DNA of 11,074 nt from Candidatus Solibacter sp. (GTDB lineage Bacteria > Acidobacteriota > Terriglobia > Bryobacterales > Bryobacteraceae), in NCBI GenBank assembly GCA_026394025.1, contig JAPKZC010000864.1, positions 1 through 11,074 on the forward strand. The letters are read 5' to 3'. How positions within the stretch are numbered: position 1 is the stretch's first letter; every line of letters begins with the position of its first letter. Positions 1 through 6,291 of this stretch are shown piece by piece. A program made the position numbers and the translations under genes. Below the pieces are notes generated by a model, which did not search any database, had not been told where the DNA came from, and worked only from the letters and a program-made list of their open reading frames with translations.

Positions 1-65
1 GCGTCGATGGATACGATAATGGAATTTGACCCGCGCGCCAAGACGGCCGCCGGCGAGCCCACATT

Positions 66-73
66 GGAGGGAG
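66..73 (+). promoter_or_regulatory. Ribosome binding site that fixes the mmsA start
   Basis: GGAGGGAG lies five bases upstream of the ATG at 79. An in-frame ATG at 7 would add 24 residues, but it lacks such a site within the window, and the extra residues do not resemble the start of the aldehyde dehydrogenase fold. The downstream ATG is therefore preferred. Confidence 0.75.
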
Positions 74-78
74 AGAAC

Positions 79-1539
79 ATGATCGCGCTCGATTCGAAAG
101 TAGCCACCGTGTCGTTCTATATCAACGGCTCCTGGGAGAAGCCGCAAGGCCGCACCATGGGGACCGTCACCAACCCCGCCTCCGGCGCCGTGTTGGCCGA
201 AGTGCCATACGCCAACGCCGCCGACGTCGATAGCGCTGTCCGCGGCGCGCACGCCGCCTTCCTCAAATGGCGCGAAGTGCCCGTCGTGGAACGCGTCCAG
301 GTGCTCTATCGTTATAAGGCGCTGCTCGATAAGTACGCCAACGACCTGGCCGCCATCCTCACCAGCGAGAACGGCAAGACCATCGATGACGCCCGGATGG
401 AAGTCCGCCGCATGATCCAGATGGTGGAAGTCGCCTGCGGCATGCCGAGCCTGATGATGGGCGATTCGCTCAACGATGTCGCCGCCGGGCTCGACTGTAA
501 ATCCATCCGCCAGCCCATCGGCGTCTGCGCCGGCATCACCCCGTTCAACTTCCCCGCCATGGTGCCCATGTGGATGCACCCCTTTGCCATCGCCTGCGGC
601 AACAGTTTCATCCTCAAGCCCTCGGAAAAAGTACCGCTCACCCCCACCCGCGCCATCGAACTCCTCCACGATGCGGGGCTCCCCCCGGGCGTGCTGAACC
701 TGATCCACGGCGACAAGGACAGCGTCAACGCACTGCTCCACCACCCCTTGGTCAAGGCCGTCAGCTTCGTCGGCTCCACCCCGATCGCCAAGTACATCTA
801 CACCACCGCCGCCACCGAAGGCAAGCGCGTGCAGGCCCTGGGCGGCGCCAAGAATCACCTCGTCGTGATGGCCGATGCCGACATGCCGAAGACCGTCGAA
901 GCCATCATCGGCTCCGCCTTCGGCGCCGCCGGCGAGCGCTGTCTGGCCGGCAGCGTGCTGGTCCCAGTAGGCGATGCCGCCGGTCCCCTGCTCGAGTTAC
1001 TCGTGGCGCGCACCAAGTCCCTCGCGGTAGGCGATGGCGCAGCGCCCGGCATCGAGATGGGCCCGCTGGTGACCGGCGAGCATTGCAGGAAGGTGGAGAG
1101 CTACGTCGACAAAGGCGTGGCCGAAGGCGCGACGCCCCTGGTGGACGGCCGCGAGCGGAGAGCGGAGGGCGGGTACTTCCTCGGCCCCACCATTTTCGAC
1201 CATGTAACTCCCGAAATGACTATCGCGCGCGAAGAGATTTTCGGCCCGGTGCTCTCGGTGATCCGCGTGAACACGCTCGACGACGCCATCGACTTAGTAA
1301 ACAGTTCCCCCTTCGGCAACGCGACGGCCATCTTCACTGCCAGCGGAAAGTCCGCCCGCGAGTACAGTTCCCGCTGCGAAGTCGGCATGGTCGGCATCAA
1401 CGTTGGCGTTGCCGCCCCCATGGCCTTCTTCCCCTTCGCCGGCTGGAAAAACTCCTTCTTCGGCGACCTGCACGCGCACGGAAAGGACGCCGTGAACTTC
1501 TACACGGAGCAGAAGGTGATCATGAGCAGGTGGTGGTAG
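79..1539 (+). CDS. mmsA: Methylmalonate-semialdehyde dehydrogenase, CoA-acylating (MmsA/IolA family)
   Basis: The predicted 486-residue protein has the usual length for this branch of the aldehyde dehydrogenase superfamily. Known members convert methylmalonate or malonate semialdehyde with CoA and NAD+ to propionyl- or acetyl-CoA, CO2 and NADH, in valine and inositol breakdown in the cytosol. Visible features are the cofactor-site TPFNFP motif with Asn157, the GGAKNH segment near residues 255–260, which replaces the ELGGK glutamate motif of ordinary aldehyde dehydrogenases, and the catalytic cysteine Cys288 in GAAGERCLAG. The C-terminal EEIFGPVLSV motif is also present. The gene is complete. 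Its last 24 coding bases are repeated, imperfectly, at 1749–1772 at the edge of the first accessory block. The family call is secure, while the physiological substrate (valine or inositol route) is inferred. Confidence 0.95.
   Translation: MIALDSKVATVSFYINGSWEKPQGRTMGTVTNPASGAVLAEVPYANAADVDSAVRGAHAAFLKWREVPVVERVQVLYRYKALLDKYANDLAAILTSENGKTIDDARMEVRRMIQMVEVACGMPSLMMGDSLNDVAAGLDCKSIRQPIGVCAGITPFNFPAMVPMWMHPFAIACGNSFILKPSEKVPLTPTRAIELLHDAGLPPGVLNLIHGDKDSVNALLHHPLVKAVSFVGSTPIAKYIYTTAATEGKRVQALGGAKNHLVVMADADMPKTVEAIIGSAFGAAGERCLAGSVLVPVGDAAGPLLELLVARTKSLAVGDGAAPGIEMGPLVTGEHCRKVESYVDKGVAEGATPLVDGRERRAEGGYFLGPTIFDHVTPEMTIAREEIFGPVLSVIRVNTLDDAIDLVNSSPFGNATAIFTASGKSAREYSSRCEVGMVGINVGVAAPMAFFPFAGWKNSFFGDLHAHGKDAVNFYTEQKVIMSRWW
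1511..1534 (+). repeat. Short direct repeat, copy 1: 3' end of mmsA
   Basis: This 24-bp stretch encodes the last residues of MmsA. It reappears at 1749–1772 with two mismatches. The spacing is 238 bp, so copy 2 comes immediately after the metallopeptidase fragment, an inverted order relative to the backbone. Confidence 0.75.
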
Positions 1540-1546
1540 GGGAATA

Positions 1547-1747
1547 TTACCGCCGCCGGCGTTCCGCGGCCCGCACTTCGCGCTCATTCAAACCGAAGTA
1601 ATGCGCCACCTCGTGCCAGACCGTCTCTTGCACCAGTTTGGCAAGGTGTTCGGGACCACGCGCCATGCGCTCGTGAGGGCCTTGGAAGATCGTGATGCGG
1701 TCCGGCATGGCAAACGGCTCGAACACGCTCCGGGCGGTCAACGGGCG
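1547..1747 (-). pseudogene. C-terminal fragment of the zincin-like metallopeptidase gene
   Basis: This minus-strand frame can be read from a TTG at 1741 to a TAA at 1547–1549. It encodes about 64 residues matching the C-terminal half of the intact metallopeptidase at 4235–4609, including the zinc motif HEVAHYFGL. Four residues differ (E/D, P/G, M/V, K/R). The N-terminal half of the domain is missing because homology stops abruptly at 1747. It starts 7 bp after the mmsA stop, probably the original position of the gene's 3' end. It has most likely been a gene remnant since the insertion of the first accessory block, although the frame is still open and the zinc motif is intact. Confidence 0.85.
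1549..1747. repeat. Long direct repeat A, left copy (metallopeptidase 3' half)
   Basis: This copy aligns without gaps to 4237–4435 at an offset of 2688 bp. By hand count 24 of 199 positions differ, about 88% identity. It brackets the three-gene block 1 on the left. Confidence 0.9.
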
Positions 1748-1748
1748 T

Positions 1749-1772
1749 AGAAGGTGACTATGAGCAGGTGGT
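1749..1772 (+). repeat. Short direct repeat, copy 2: displaced mmsA 3' tail
   Basis: It matches 1511–1534 at 22 of 24 positions. It sits exactly between the end of long repeat A (1747) and the stop codon of the last block 1 gene (1774–1776), and it lacks the mmsA stop codon. This placement indicates a recombination join in which a second mmsA 3' end was carried next to the block 1 genes. Confidence 0.65.
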
Positions 1773-1773
1773 T

Positions 1774-2319
1774 TTATGGCGGCTCGATGGCTGCCAGGAG
1801 TTGTGGTTCAATGACCAGGAAAATCCGGTCGAACACCTCGAGTGGGGTGAGGACCGGGCAAGGCAGGCGAACTTTGTCCACACCCGGGTGATAATGACAT
1901 CTCGGCTCAGTCAAAGGCGTCTCGTGAGCCTTCTCGTTGAGATCGAACCGGTAGAACGACGGAGACTGACCTTCAGGCAGGCTCAGATGGAAGCGGTATG
2001 CGACCAGCGAGCAGCGGCCATTCGCCTCGCGTAGTGTGATCCCGAATGACAATCGCGCCCCGGATTCCAACTTGAAATGCGATTCCGTAGGGCCGTGGTC
2101 AAAGGACGGCCCCACCGAGATGAACGTCAGGCCATGGTTCCCGACCATCCTGAGGATGCGTGCAACGTTGTTCCGATGCCCGAGGTCAGCATCCTGCCAT
2201 TGTAGGTAGGTCCGGATTTGGGCGACCGAGTCACGCAGAGATCGCAACGCCAGTCCTTCGACAGACTGCTCGATCCCTCCGTCCAGCGTCTTCGCCCGTT
2301 CGTGCGCATTGGTTGGCAT
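1774..2319 (-). CDS. Block 1 third gene: TumE/DUF6516-like protein, putative toxin or effector
   Basis: This 181-residue soluble protein is unrecognised as a whole. The N-terminal half (about 10–65) looks helical and is charged. The C-terminal part (about 80–170) reads as alternating strands with YRFDLNEKAH (123–132), EPRCHYHPG (138–146) and a terminal PLEVFDRIF helix. This order (Y/F-R-F/Y-D, then a His-rich turn with P and G, then a P-x-E-x-x-D helix) resembles the TumE/DUF6516 family, a toxin component of toxin–antitoxin systems. Its ATG (2317–2319) directly follows the TGA of the gene before it (2320–2322), so the two are probably translationally coupled. The TAA at 1774–1776 almost touches the block 1 left border. 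The coding call is firm. The family resemblance is moderate and rests on pattern recognition only, and an RNase or effector role is a guess. Confidence 0.75.
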   Translation of the reverse strand: MPTNAHERAKTLDGGIEQSVEGLALRSLRDSVAQIRTYLQWQDADLGHRNNVARILRMVGNHGLTFISVGPSFDHGPTESHFKLESGARLSFGITLREANGRCSLVAYRFHLSLPEGQSPSFYRFDLNEKAHETPLTEPRCHYHPGVDKVRLPCPVLTPLEVFDRIFLVIEPQLLAAIEPP

Positions 2320-2898
2320 TCAGACCAAATCCCCGCGCCCCAAGAGAACGAGCCACTCCACGAAATGAGGCTCAGTCGGAAGCACGCCCGATTCTGCCTG
2401 CCTGATCACTTCCGCACTTTTCATTTCGAAATGTGCTTCCAGGTCCGCGATCTGCCGATCGCGCTCAGCGGCGGTCATCGCTCCGCCGTCAGTTCCCAGA
2501 TTGAAGATGCTGCCCCCAACGATGCTTCTAATGTTTGGCGCATAGGAGCAGAGGTTCGTGACCCCGGCGGCAGAAAGCCAGAGAACCACAGCGCCTTCAC
2601 GAAGCCAGGCGCTGCGGTTCACATCCAGCGCGCACCACCGTTCGGCGTCGGCTTCATCCAAATCCGTTATCAAAACCGGATCGATCGACGATTCACGGAG
2701 GTCACTCCGTAGCTTCTCAAACGACGAGCCGGAACTGCGGACAACCCTGACAGGCTGATCGAGAACCGCAGAGAGATCCGTGACAAAGTGTTCCAGTGCA
2801 TCCTCGGCCGGCCTCAGTACGACGAACCAAGCAGAAGACCCACGTATGTCGAGTCGCCGGCCAATTTCAAACGCGGGTTCGGTGAGGAAATCCGTCAC
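2320..2898 (-). CDS. Block 1 second gene: STAND-like partner protein without a P-loop
   Basis: This 192-residue protein starts at a GTG (2896–2898) that overlaps the TGA of the ATPase gene (2895–2897). It has no Walker A motif, signal peptide or membrane segment. Residues 24–80 alternate strand and helix. The segment LDVNRSAWL (91–99), the strand VVLWL (104–108) and the later APNIRS (120–125) recall a pattern common in bacterial STAND/TPR signalling proteins: LNxxRxxL, a VLWL strand, then APDLWS-like residues. That region forms part of a degenerate NTPase-like fold. A helical C-terminus (about 142–170) is rich in Ala, Glu and Arg and could be a coiled coil. The operon position between an ATPase and a possible effector suggests an adaptor. 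The family assignment is tentative. Confidence 0.75.
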   Translation of the reverse strand: MTDFLTEPAFEIGRRLDIRGSSAWFVVLRPAEDALEHFVTDLSAVLDQPVRVVRSSGSSFEKLRSDLRESSIDPVLITDLDEADAERWCALDVNRSAWLREGAVVLWLSAAGVTNLCSYAPNIRSIVGGSIFNLGTDGGAMTAAERDRQIADLEAHFEMKSAEVIRQAESGVLPTEPHFVEWLVLLGRGDLV

Positions 2899-4154
2899 TT
2901 GGTCTCCGGCTTTGGGAGCAGCGGCGCAAGAGCAGGATGGACCCTGAAATCGGTCGCCGAGTACTCCAAAACCCGACCGGTTACCAGCAACTCGATGTTC
3001 GGGTTAGCCGCTACATCAAAGGAACGCTCCTTCTTCAGCCGCCACAAGATCCCAATCTGCTCGGGGCCAAGCCCGCGAAGGCAAGACTCTCCCAACTGCT
3101 TGATCGCGGCGACCGCGTGCTCGAAGAGGATTTGTTCGGCCCCTTCGATGTACGCTGCCTCTCCAGCATCCCTCGCCAGGGTAATCAGATCCCGCAATAC
3201 GCCGCCAGACCCTTCGCAGATGAGCTCGACCACGTCCTGCTCCATCATGTCCGTTCCACTTCGGTGAGACAAGACAGATTTCAGATGGCCGCCAGCTTCA
3301 GGGTCGGGACTCAGCGCCCTGATTTGATGGACTCGATCGAAATGCTCTGAAACTGCGCGACCCTGGCCGTAGAGTATCGACTGGGGCGCCGCTGCCATCA
3401 CGCCGACACGCATCTGACGGAGAGCGCGGAAGTCCTGGTCCACGACAGTCCAGAATCGGTCGGGCGACGGTAACCGGTCCAGCCCATCGAAAATCGTAAC
3501 GATGTCTAGAGAGCGCTCCTGAACCGCAGTGAGGAAAGCCTCAAGGGGTAATTGGATGGCCTGGATGTCGCGCTGCAGTGCCGGGAAGATTGGCTGTAGC
3601 TTTCCGGGCACACTCTCTGTCACATAGTGTCCATATTGCTCGTAAGGGTCATATTCTTGAACCTCGTCCCGGACCCACACCGTCTTTGTTGTCCCGCGCG
3701 CGAATTCTTCAATTTCACTCCGTGCGTTTTTCAGTATTCTCTTGCTGGCGGCGTCAAGATCACCTTCAAATCCCCTCCTTGAGTACGCTTTCGCCAGATG
3801 TAGACCGAAACTCGCCAGCAACGCTCCCGAGTTGAGGCCGGACAGATCAGTCTCGAAAGAAATGTCAATATACAGTGAGAGTGTCTGGCCCTGTTGCTCT
3901 AGCCATTTTTCGGCCAACAACAGCTCAGTCGTCTTGCCGGACCCTGTGCCGCCGACCAAGAGTTGCTGACTCCCTGGTTCCAGATCGGCCCGAGCCGCGA
4001 GGGTCTTGAACAAGGAGCCATGCAGATCCTCGACAACCAAACCGGAATCTATGGTCAGCCTGGCGGGTGCGGTCGGATTCAGCTTTCGCATGTACTCGCG
4101 AAATCTCTCGCGCCGCTGAGACGCCTGCATAGACTTCGAAATCGTCGCCGGCAT
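2895..4154 (-). CDS. Block 1 first gene: STAND/AAA-like P-loop ATPase
   Basis: The 419-residue protein carries a Walker A loop GGTGSGKT (68–75) and a Walker B strand IVTIFDGLDRL (218–228) with Asp223 and Asp226. The GSGGVLRDL stretch (315–323) resembles the helix carrying the conserved arginine in STAND/NACHT-type ATPases. Residues about 362–415 look like a winged helix that ends the ATPase module. The N-terminal 60 residues are basic and helical. There is no membrane segment and no recognisable effector or TPR sensor fused to it, so sensing and killing are probably supplied by the two overlapping downstream genes. The ATG at 4152–4154 has a GAGG just upstream. STAND ATPases are generally switches that oligomerise on ligand binding, often in immunity. 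That this one is a switch in a defence or conflict system is inferred from architecture and context. Confidence 0.85.
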   Translation of the reverse strand: MPATISKSMQASQRRERFREYMRKLNPTAPARLTIDSGLVVEDLHGSLFKTLAARADLEPGSQQLLVGGTGSGKTTELLLAEKWLEQQGQTLSLYIDISFETDLSGLNSGALLASFGLHLAKAYSRRGFEGDLDAASKRILKNARSEIEEFARGTTKTVWVRDEVQEYDPYEQYGHYVTESVPGKLQPIFPALQRDIQAIQLPLEAFLTAVQERSLDIVTIFDGLDRLPSPDRFWTVVDQDFRALRQMRVGVMAAAPQSILYGQGRAVSEHFDRVHQIRALSPDPEAGGHLKSVLSHRSGTDMMEQDVVELICEGSGGVLRDLITLARDAGEAAYIEGAEQILFEHAVAAIKQLGESCLRGLGPEQIGILWRLKKERSFDVAANPNIELLVTGRVLEYSATDFRVHPALAPLLPKPETK

Positions 4155-4169
4155 AGCACCTCAAGCACG

Positions 4170-4198
4170 AGTATACATGTGGGGTGTGCCCCCGTACA
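4170..4198 (-). promoter_or_regulatory. Possible promoter of the block 1 operon
   Basis: Read on the minus strand, TATACT (4175–4170) is a good −10 box. TGTACG (4198–4193), 17 bp further upstream, is a poor −35 (three of six). The spacer contains a small GGGG/CCCC inverted repeat around a CACA loop, which could be an operator or chance. It is the only reasonable promoter in the 80-bp gap before the ATPase gene. Confidence 0.35.
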
Positions 4199-4234
4199 GC
4201 TGCAGGCGCCCAAAAGCGCGTTTTGCCCGCTGCG

Positions 4235-4609
4235 TCACCGCCGCCGGCGTTCGGCGGCGCGGACCTCGCGCTCATTCAGTCCGAAGTAGTGCGCCACTTC
4301 GTGCCAGACTGTCTCCTGCACCAGTCTGGCAAGGTGCTCGGGACCGCGCGCCACGCGCTCGTGGGGGCCCTGGAAAATCGTGATGCGGTCCGGCATCGCG
4401 AACCCGTCGAACACGCTCCGGGCGGTCAGCGGACGCCCTTCATAGAGGCCCAGCAGGGTCCCGCCGCGCGGGACGCGCCCGCGCGCCAGTTGCGCCGGAT
4501 GGGGTTCGGCCTCCACAATCATGGCGACATTCTTCAGCCGCTTCCGGAAGCGCGCCGGAATGCGTTCGCACGCGGCTGCGACCAGACTGTCAAATTCGGC
4601 GGCTTGCAT
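4235..4609 (-). CDS. Zincin-like metallopeptidase family protein, intact copy
   Basis: This 124-residue cytosolic protein of the small zincin_1/DUF1025 type has the normal length for the family. The ordered landmarks are VAMIVEAEP (about 28–36), LLGLYEGRPLT (52–62), the PDRITIFQGPHER stretch (73–85) and the zinc motif HEVAHYFGLN, in which two histidines and the catalytic glutamate are expected to act. The C-terminus ends in four arginines. The cellular substrate of this family is not known. The gene is divergent from the miaB fragment (75 bp apart), which probably preserves the original divergent arrangement of the two genes. Its 3' half is repeated at 1549–1747. No clear Shine–Dalgarno sequence precedes the ATG. 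Confidence 0.88.
   Translation of the reverse strand: MQAAEFDSLVAAACERIPARFRKRLKNVAMIVEAEPHPAQLARGRVPRGGTLLGLYEGRPLTARSVFDGFAMPDRITIFQGPHERVARGPEHLARLVQETVWHEVAHYFGLNEREVRAAERRRR
4237..4435. repeat. Long direct repeat A, right copy (metallopeptidase 3' half)
   Basis: This copy lies inside the intact metallopeptidase gene and pairs with 1549–1747 without gaps. It marks the right border of block 1, whose own sequence ends at about 4236. Confidence 0.9.
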
Positions 4610-4647
4610 GGCAGGTTCGGCTCTGTTCTCATTCTAGCCCTGCCCGA

Positions 4648-4675
4648 TTGGCGCGATTCCAACTGCCTGTACAAT
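4648..4675 (+). promoter_or_regulatory. Native miaB promoter, now in front of the miaB fragment
   Basis: The −35 box TTGGCG (4648–4653) and −10 box TACAAT (4670–4675) are separated by 16 bp. The −10 lies only 9 bp before the GTG at 4685, so transcription would begin within a few bases of the start codon. The same −10 and surroundings recur before intact miaB (7776–7781), but the −35 region does not. Confidence 0.5.
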
Positions 4676-4812
4676 AGGACTACAGTGTCTGGGAAAACCT
4701 TCTACATCGAAACTTTCGGCTGCCAGATGAATGCCCACGATTCCGAAAAAGTCGTCGGCACGCTGCTCTCCGAGGGCTATGCGCAGGTGGCCACGCCGGA
4801 AGATGCGGGGCT
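4666..4812 (+). repeat. Long direct repeat B, left copy (miaB −10 region and first 42 codons)
   Basis: It aligns without gaps to 7772–7918 at an offset of 3106 bp. By hand count 12 of 147 positions differ, about 92% identity. Nine of the differences fall in coding sequence and all nine are synonymous. It marks the left border of block 2. Confidence 0.92.
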
Positions 4813-4822
4813 AGCCAGGTGA
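4685..4822 (+). pseudogene. 5' fragment of miaB (45 codons)
   Basis: From a GTG start this frame reproduces the first 43 residues of MiaB exactly, including the first cluster cysteine in FGCQMNAHDSE. It then runs into foreign sequence and stops at a TGA after three more codons (4820–4822), the first of which still spells Leu. All the other cluster cysteines, the radical SAM domain and the TRAM domain are missing, so it cannot act as a tRNA-modifying enzyme. It still has the native promoter, so a short peptide may be made. Its end overlaps the stop codon of the minus-strand HNH gene (4811–4813). Confidence 0.92.
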
Positions 4823-5518
4823 TCGCCGCCTTTTCAGCATCCGCTTCAGTTCGATAATGCTCAGCGGTGGGGTTTGAAGATGGACAACCGCATGACAGTT
4901 CGGGCAGATCGGTCTGAGATCTTTGACCGGATCGACTGCCCGCTTACCGCCTCTGTTGGACAATGCCTCTAGGTGGTGAACGTGGATATATCCTCCAACG
5001 GTTTCACCGTAGGTTTCGCCGAAAGAGAAGCCGCACCCATGACACGCGGGCCCGTAATGGTCGATGCACCGCTGCCGGGCGATCGGGTTCCGTTCGTAAA
5101 CCGTGACCGATGCGGCCCTCGGCCCTCCCTCGGTTAGGGGTTTTGCGAATGCCGTCTGATAGACGGTGAGCAACTCTTCAAGCCGTTTCTCGATAGATCC
5201 GTCGATTGTCGTGTAGCTTCGCGGGTATGTGGGCCATTTCCATGCTGGGTGATGCTCGCGGACAAAGGCCAACGGGACGGCTGAGGCCAGAAGCACAATC
5301 TCGCGAACTGTTGCAGTGTACCGACCAGACCTGAACTCGCGTGGTTCACATCCAATAACGCCACGGGCCGCAAATCCACGGCCTGGCAGGTGAAACAAGG
5401 CCCGGTCAGTCGCATGCGCTTTCTTCGGGACAATCCACTGCAGAGGCTTGCCCGTCACGCCCGATTGCAGGACGGATTCGACATCCCCGGCCGCGTCACC
5501 GGCCAATATGTGGATCAT
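4811..5518 (-). CDS. PUA/EVE-like domain–HNH endonuclease, candidate modification-dependent restriction enzyme
   Basis: With the ATG at 5516–5518 the protein has 235 residues. An upstream TTG at 5632 would add 38 residues that look non-conserved. The N-terminal region, about 28–105, includes WIVPKK, a strand-rich stretch and YPRSYTTID (98–106). It resembles the PUA-like/EVE-type readers found in enzymes that cut DNA with modified bases. The C-terminal half is a treble-clef HNH nuclease: zinc ligands C159xxC162 and C205xxC208, with HVHHL (179–183) providing catalytic and metal-binding histidines, and H213 after the second knuckle. This layout suits a type IV restriction nuclease that recognises modified invading DNA. 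The specificity is inferred. The stop codon TAG (4811–4813) lies on the border with the miaB fragment, so the last residues may have been altered by the insertion. Confidence 0.85.
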   Translation of the reverse strand: MIHILAGDAAGDVESVLQSGVTGKPLQWIVPKKAHATDRALFHLPGRGFAARGVIGCEPREFRSGRYTATVREIVLLASAVPLAFVREHHPAWKWPTYPRSYTTIDGSIEKRLEELLTVYQTAFAKPLTEGGPRAASVTVYERNPIARQRCIDHYGPACHGCGFSFGETYGETVGGYIHVHHLEALSNRGGKRAVDPVKDLRPICPNCHAVVHLQTPPLSIIELKRMLKRRRSPG

Positions 5519-5642
5519 TATCCAAGTGTAGCGCCCCACGCAGATAGTGAACCAACTGGCTCGCGCCAGCAATTCCGCCGACCTCCGGATGTACGATAAT
5601 ACGCTGGGCAGAATCTCTTGTTGGGCTGACAAGGATCATACC

Positions 5643-6080
5643 ATGAGCTATTATCTGGCCAACGAAAAGTGGATCGACAGGTCCGGAGACCCAGCCGGAC
5701 TGCTGGGCCAGCGTGCCACCATCTCCGGGCTTGGGCAAATCTCGCGCGCCGCCGACGCGAAGGATTACCCAGCACTCCCCGAGTTCTTTGCGGAAGGGCT
5801 GTCAGACAAGGTCATCGAAGTGCGTGAGGAGTTGGCGCAACTCGCCAGGGATACATGCGACGGGGATGTTGCCACCACAGCGAAGGACATGCGCGATCTG
5901 GCAATTGGGCAGACATTGTTGGTTATCACCGACGGTTGCTATGCCGATACCGAAGGCGAGGGCGAGGAACCCGTCGAGTTTGTGGGGAGTTGCTCTCCAT
6001 TGCGGAAGAGACAAGCCATGCTTCAACCGAGCGAAATAGGGAGGCCCACCTGCGTGGGCAGCATGCCCAGTCTGCCATGA
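5643..6080 (+). CDS. Unknown protein, N-terminal part of a probably frameshifted gene
   Basis: The ATG at 5643 has an AAGGA seven bases upstream (5631–5635), which favours it over in-frame starts further left. As read, the product is 145 residues. The first 115 or so look like genuine coding sequence, with an amphipathic helix VIEVREELAQLARD and a strand-like TLLVITDG. I do not recognise a family. After about 5985 the sequence loses protein character (Pro-, Cys- and Met-rich) and ends at a TGA. Convincing coding resumes in the next frame from about 6040, so the C-terminal 25–30 residues given here are probably an artefact of a one-base insertion. The gene is divergent from the HNH gene, with a 124-bp gap holding a weak GATAAT −10 (5595–5600). 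Confidence 0.6.
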   Translation: MSYYLANEKWIDRSGDPAGLLGQRATISGLGQISRAADAKDYPALPEFFAEGLSDKVIEVREELAQLARDTCDGDVATTAKDMRDLAIGQTLLVITDGCYADTEGEGEEPVEFVGSCSPLRKRQAMLQPSEIGRPTCVGSMPSLP

Positions 6081-6291
6081 TCTGATCCAGAAGGACGACC
6101 GGGCGGGTCTCGCCGTTCGTTCCCTCAACTTCCTCCTCCGCAAGTACCACGGCACAGCGAAGAATGAGGCGGACGAACTCTACCAGGAACTGTTCATACT
6201 TTTCGGCCAGTTCTATGACAACCGCTGCGGGGAACCAACCTCCGCAGTCTCGACCGAAAGGACCGTAAGCAACGAGCCAGCAGAGAAGCCG
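6040..6291 (+). pseudogene. Displaced-frame coding segment with a CxxC motif, linking the upstream gene to the HU-like repeats
   Basis: The frame used by the HU-like protein is open back to a TAG at 6037–6039. It encodes a plausible protein segment with no ATG, GTG or TTG start of its own. It opens with WAACPVCHDLI (cysteines at 6064–6066 and 6073–6075, a possible half zinc ribbon), then a helical stretch DRAGLAVRSLNFLLRKY and another around ELYQELFILFGQFY. It ends with the linker AEKP, which also precedes HU repeats 2 and 3. It therefore looks like the middle of one polypeptide running from 5643 to 6852. That span is 1210 bp, one base more than a multiple of three. Confidence 0.6.

Noticed and set aside
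570..1601. Long open frame on the plus strand inside mmsA, rich in Arg, Pro and His
   Set aside because: It overlaps a gene with clear catalytic motifs in another frame. Its composition is typical of a shifted reading of GC-rich DNA, and it has no family features.
4238..4259. GC-rich inverted repeat (CGCCGCC/GGCGGCG) at the metallopeptidase 3' end as a terminator
   Set aside because: It lies within codons for the terminal arginine run, is not followed by a T tract on either strand, and is degenerate in the other copy.
1549..4435. Composite transposon or insertion sequence explanation for block 1
   Set aside because: The flanking repeats are pieces of a host gene. No transposase, terminal inverted repeats or short target duplications are visible.
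5571..5600. Promoter for the 5643 gene with −10 GATAAT at 5595
   Set aside because: No acceptable −35 lies at 16–18 bp upstream, so it is mentioned in the gene entry but not listed as a feature.
5713..6039. Plus-strand frame of 108 codons overlapping the unknown gene
   Set aside because: It has Pro-, Arg- and Cys-rich shadow composition and lies over the convincing part of the 5643 gene. Its stop at 6037 only marks how far back the HU-like frame stays open.
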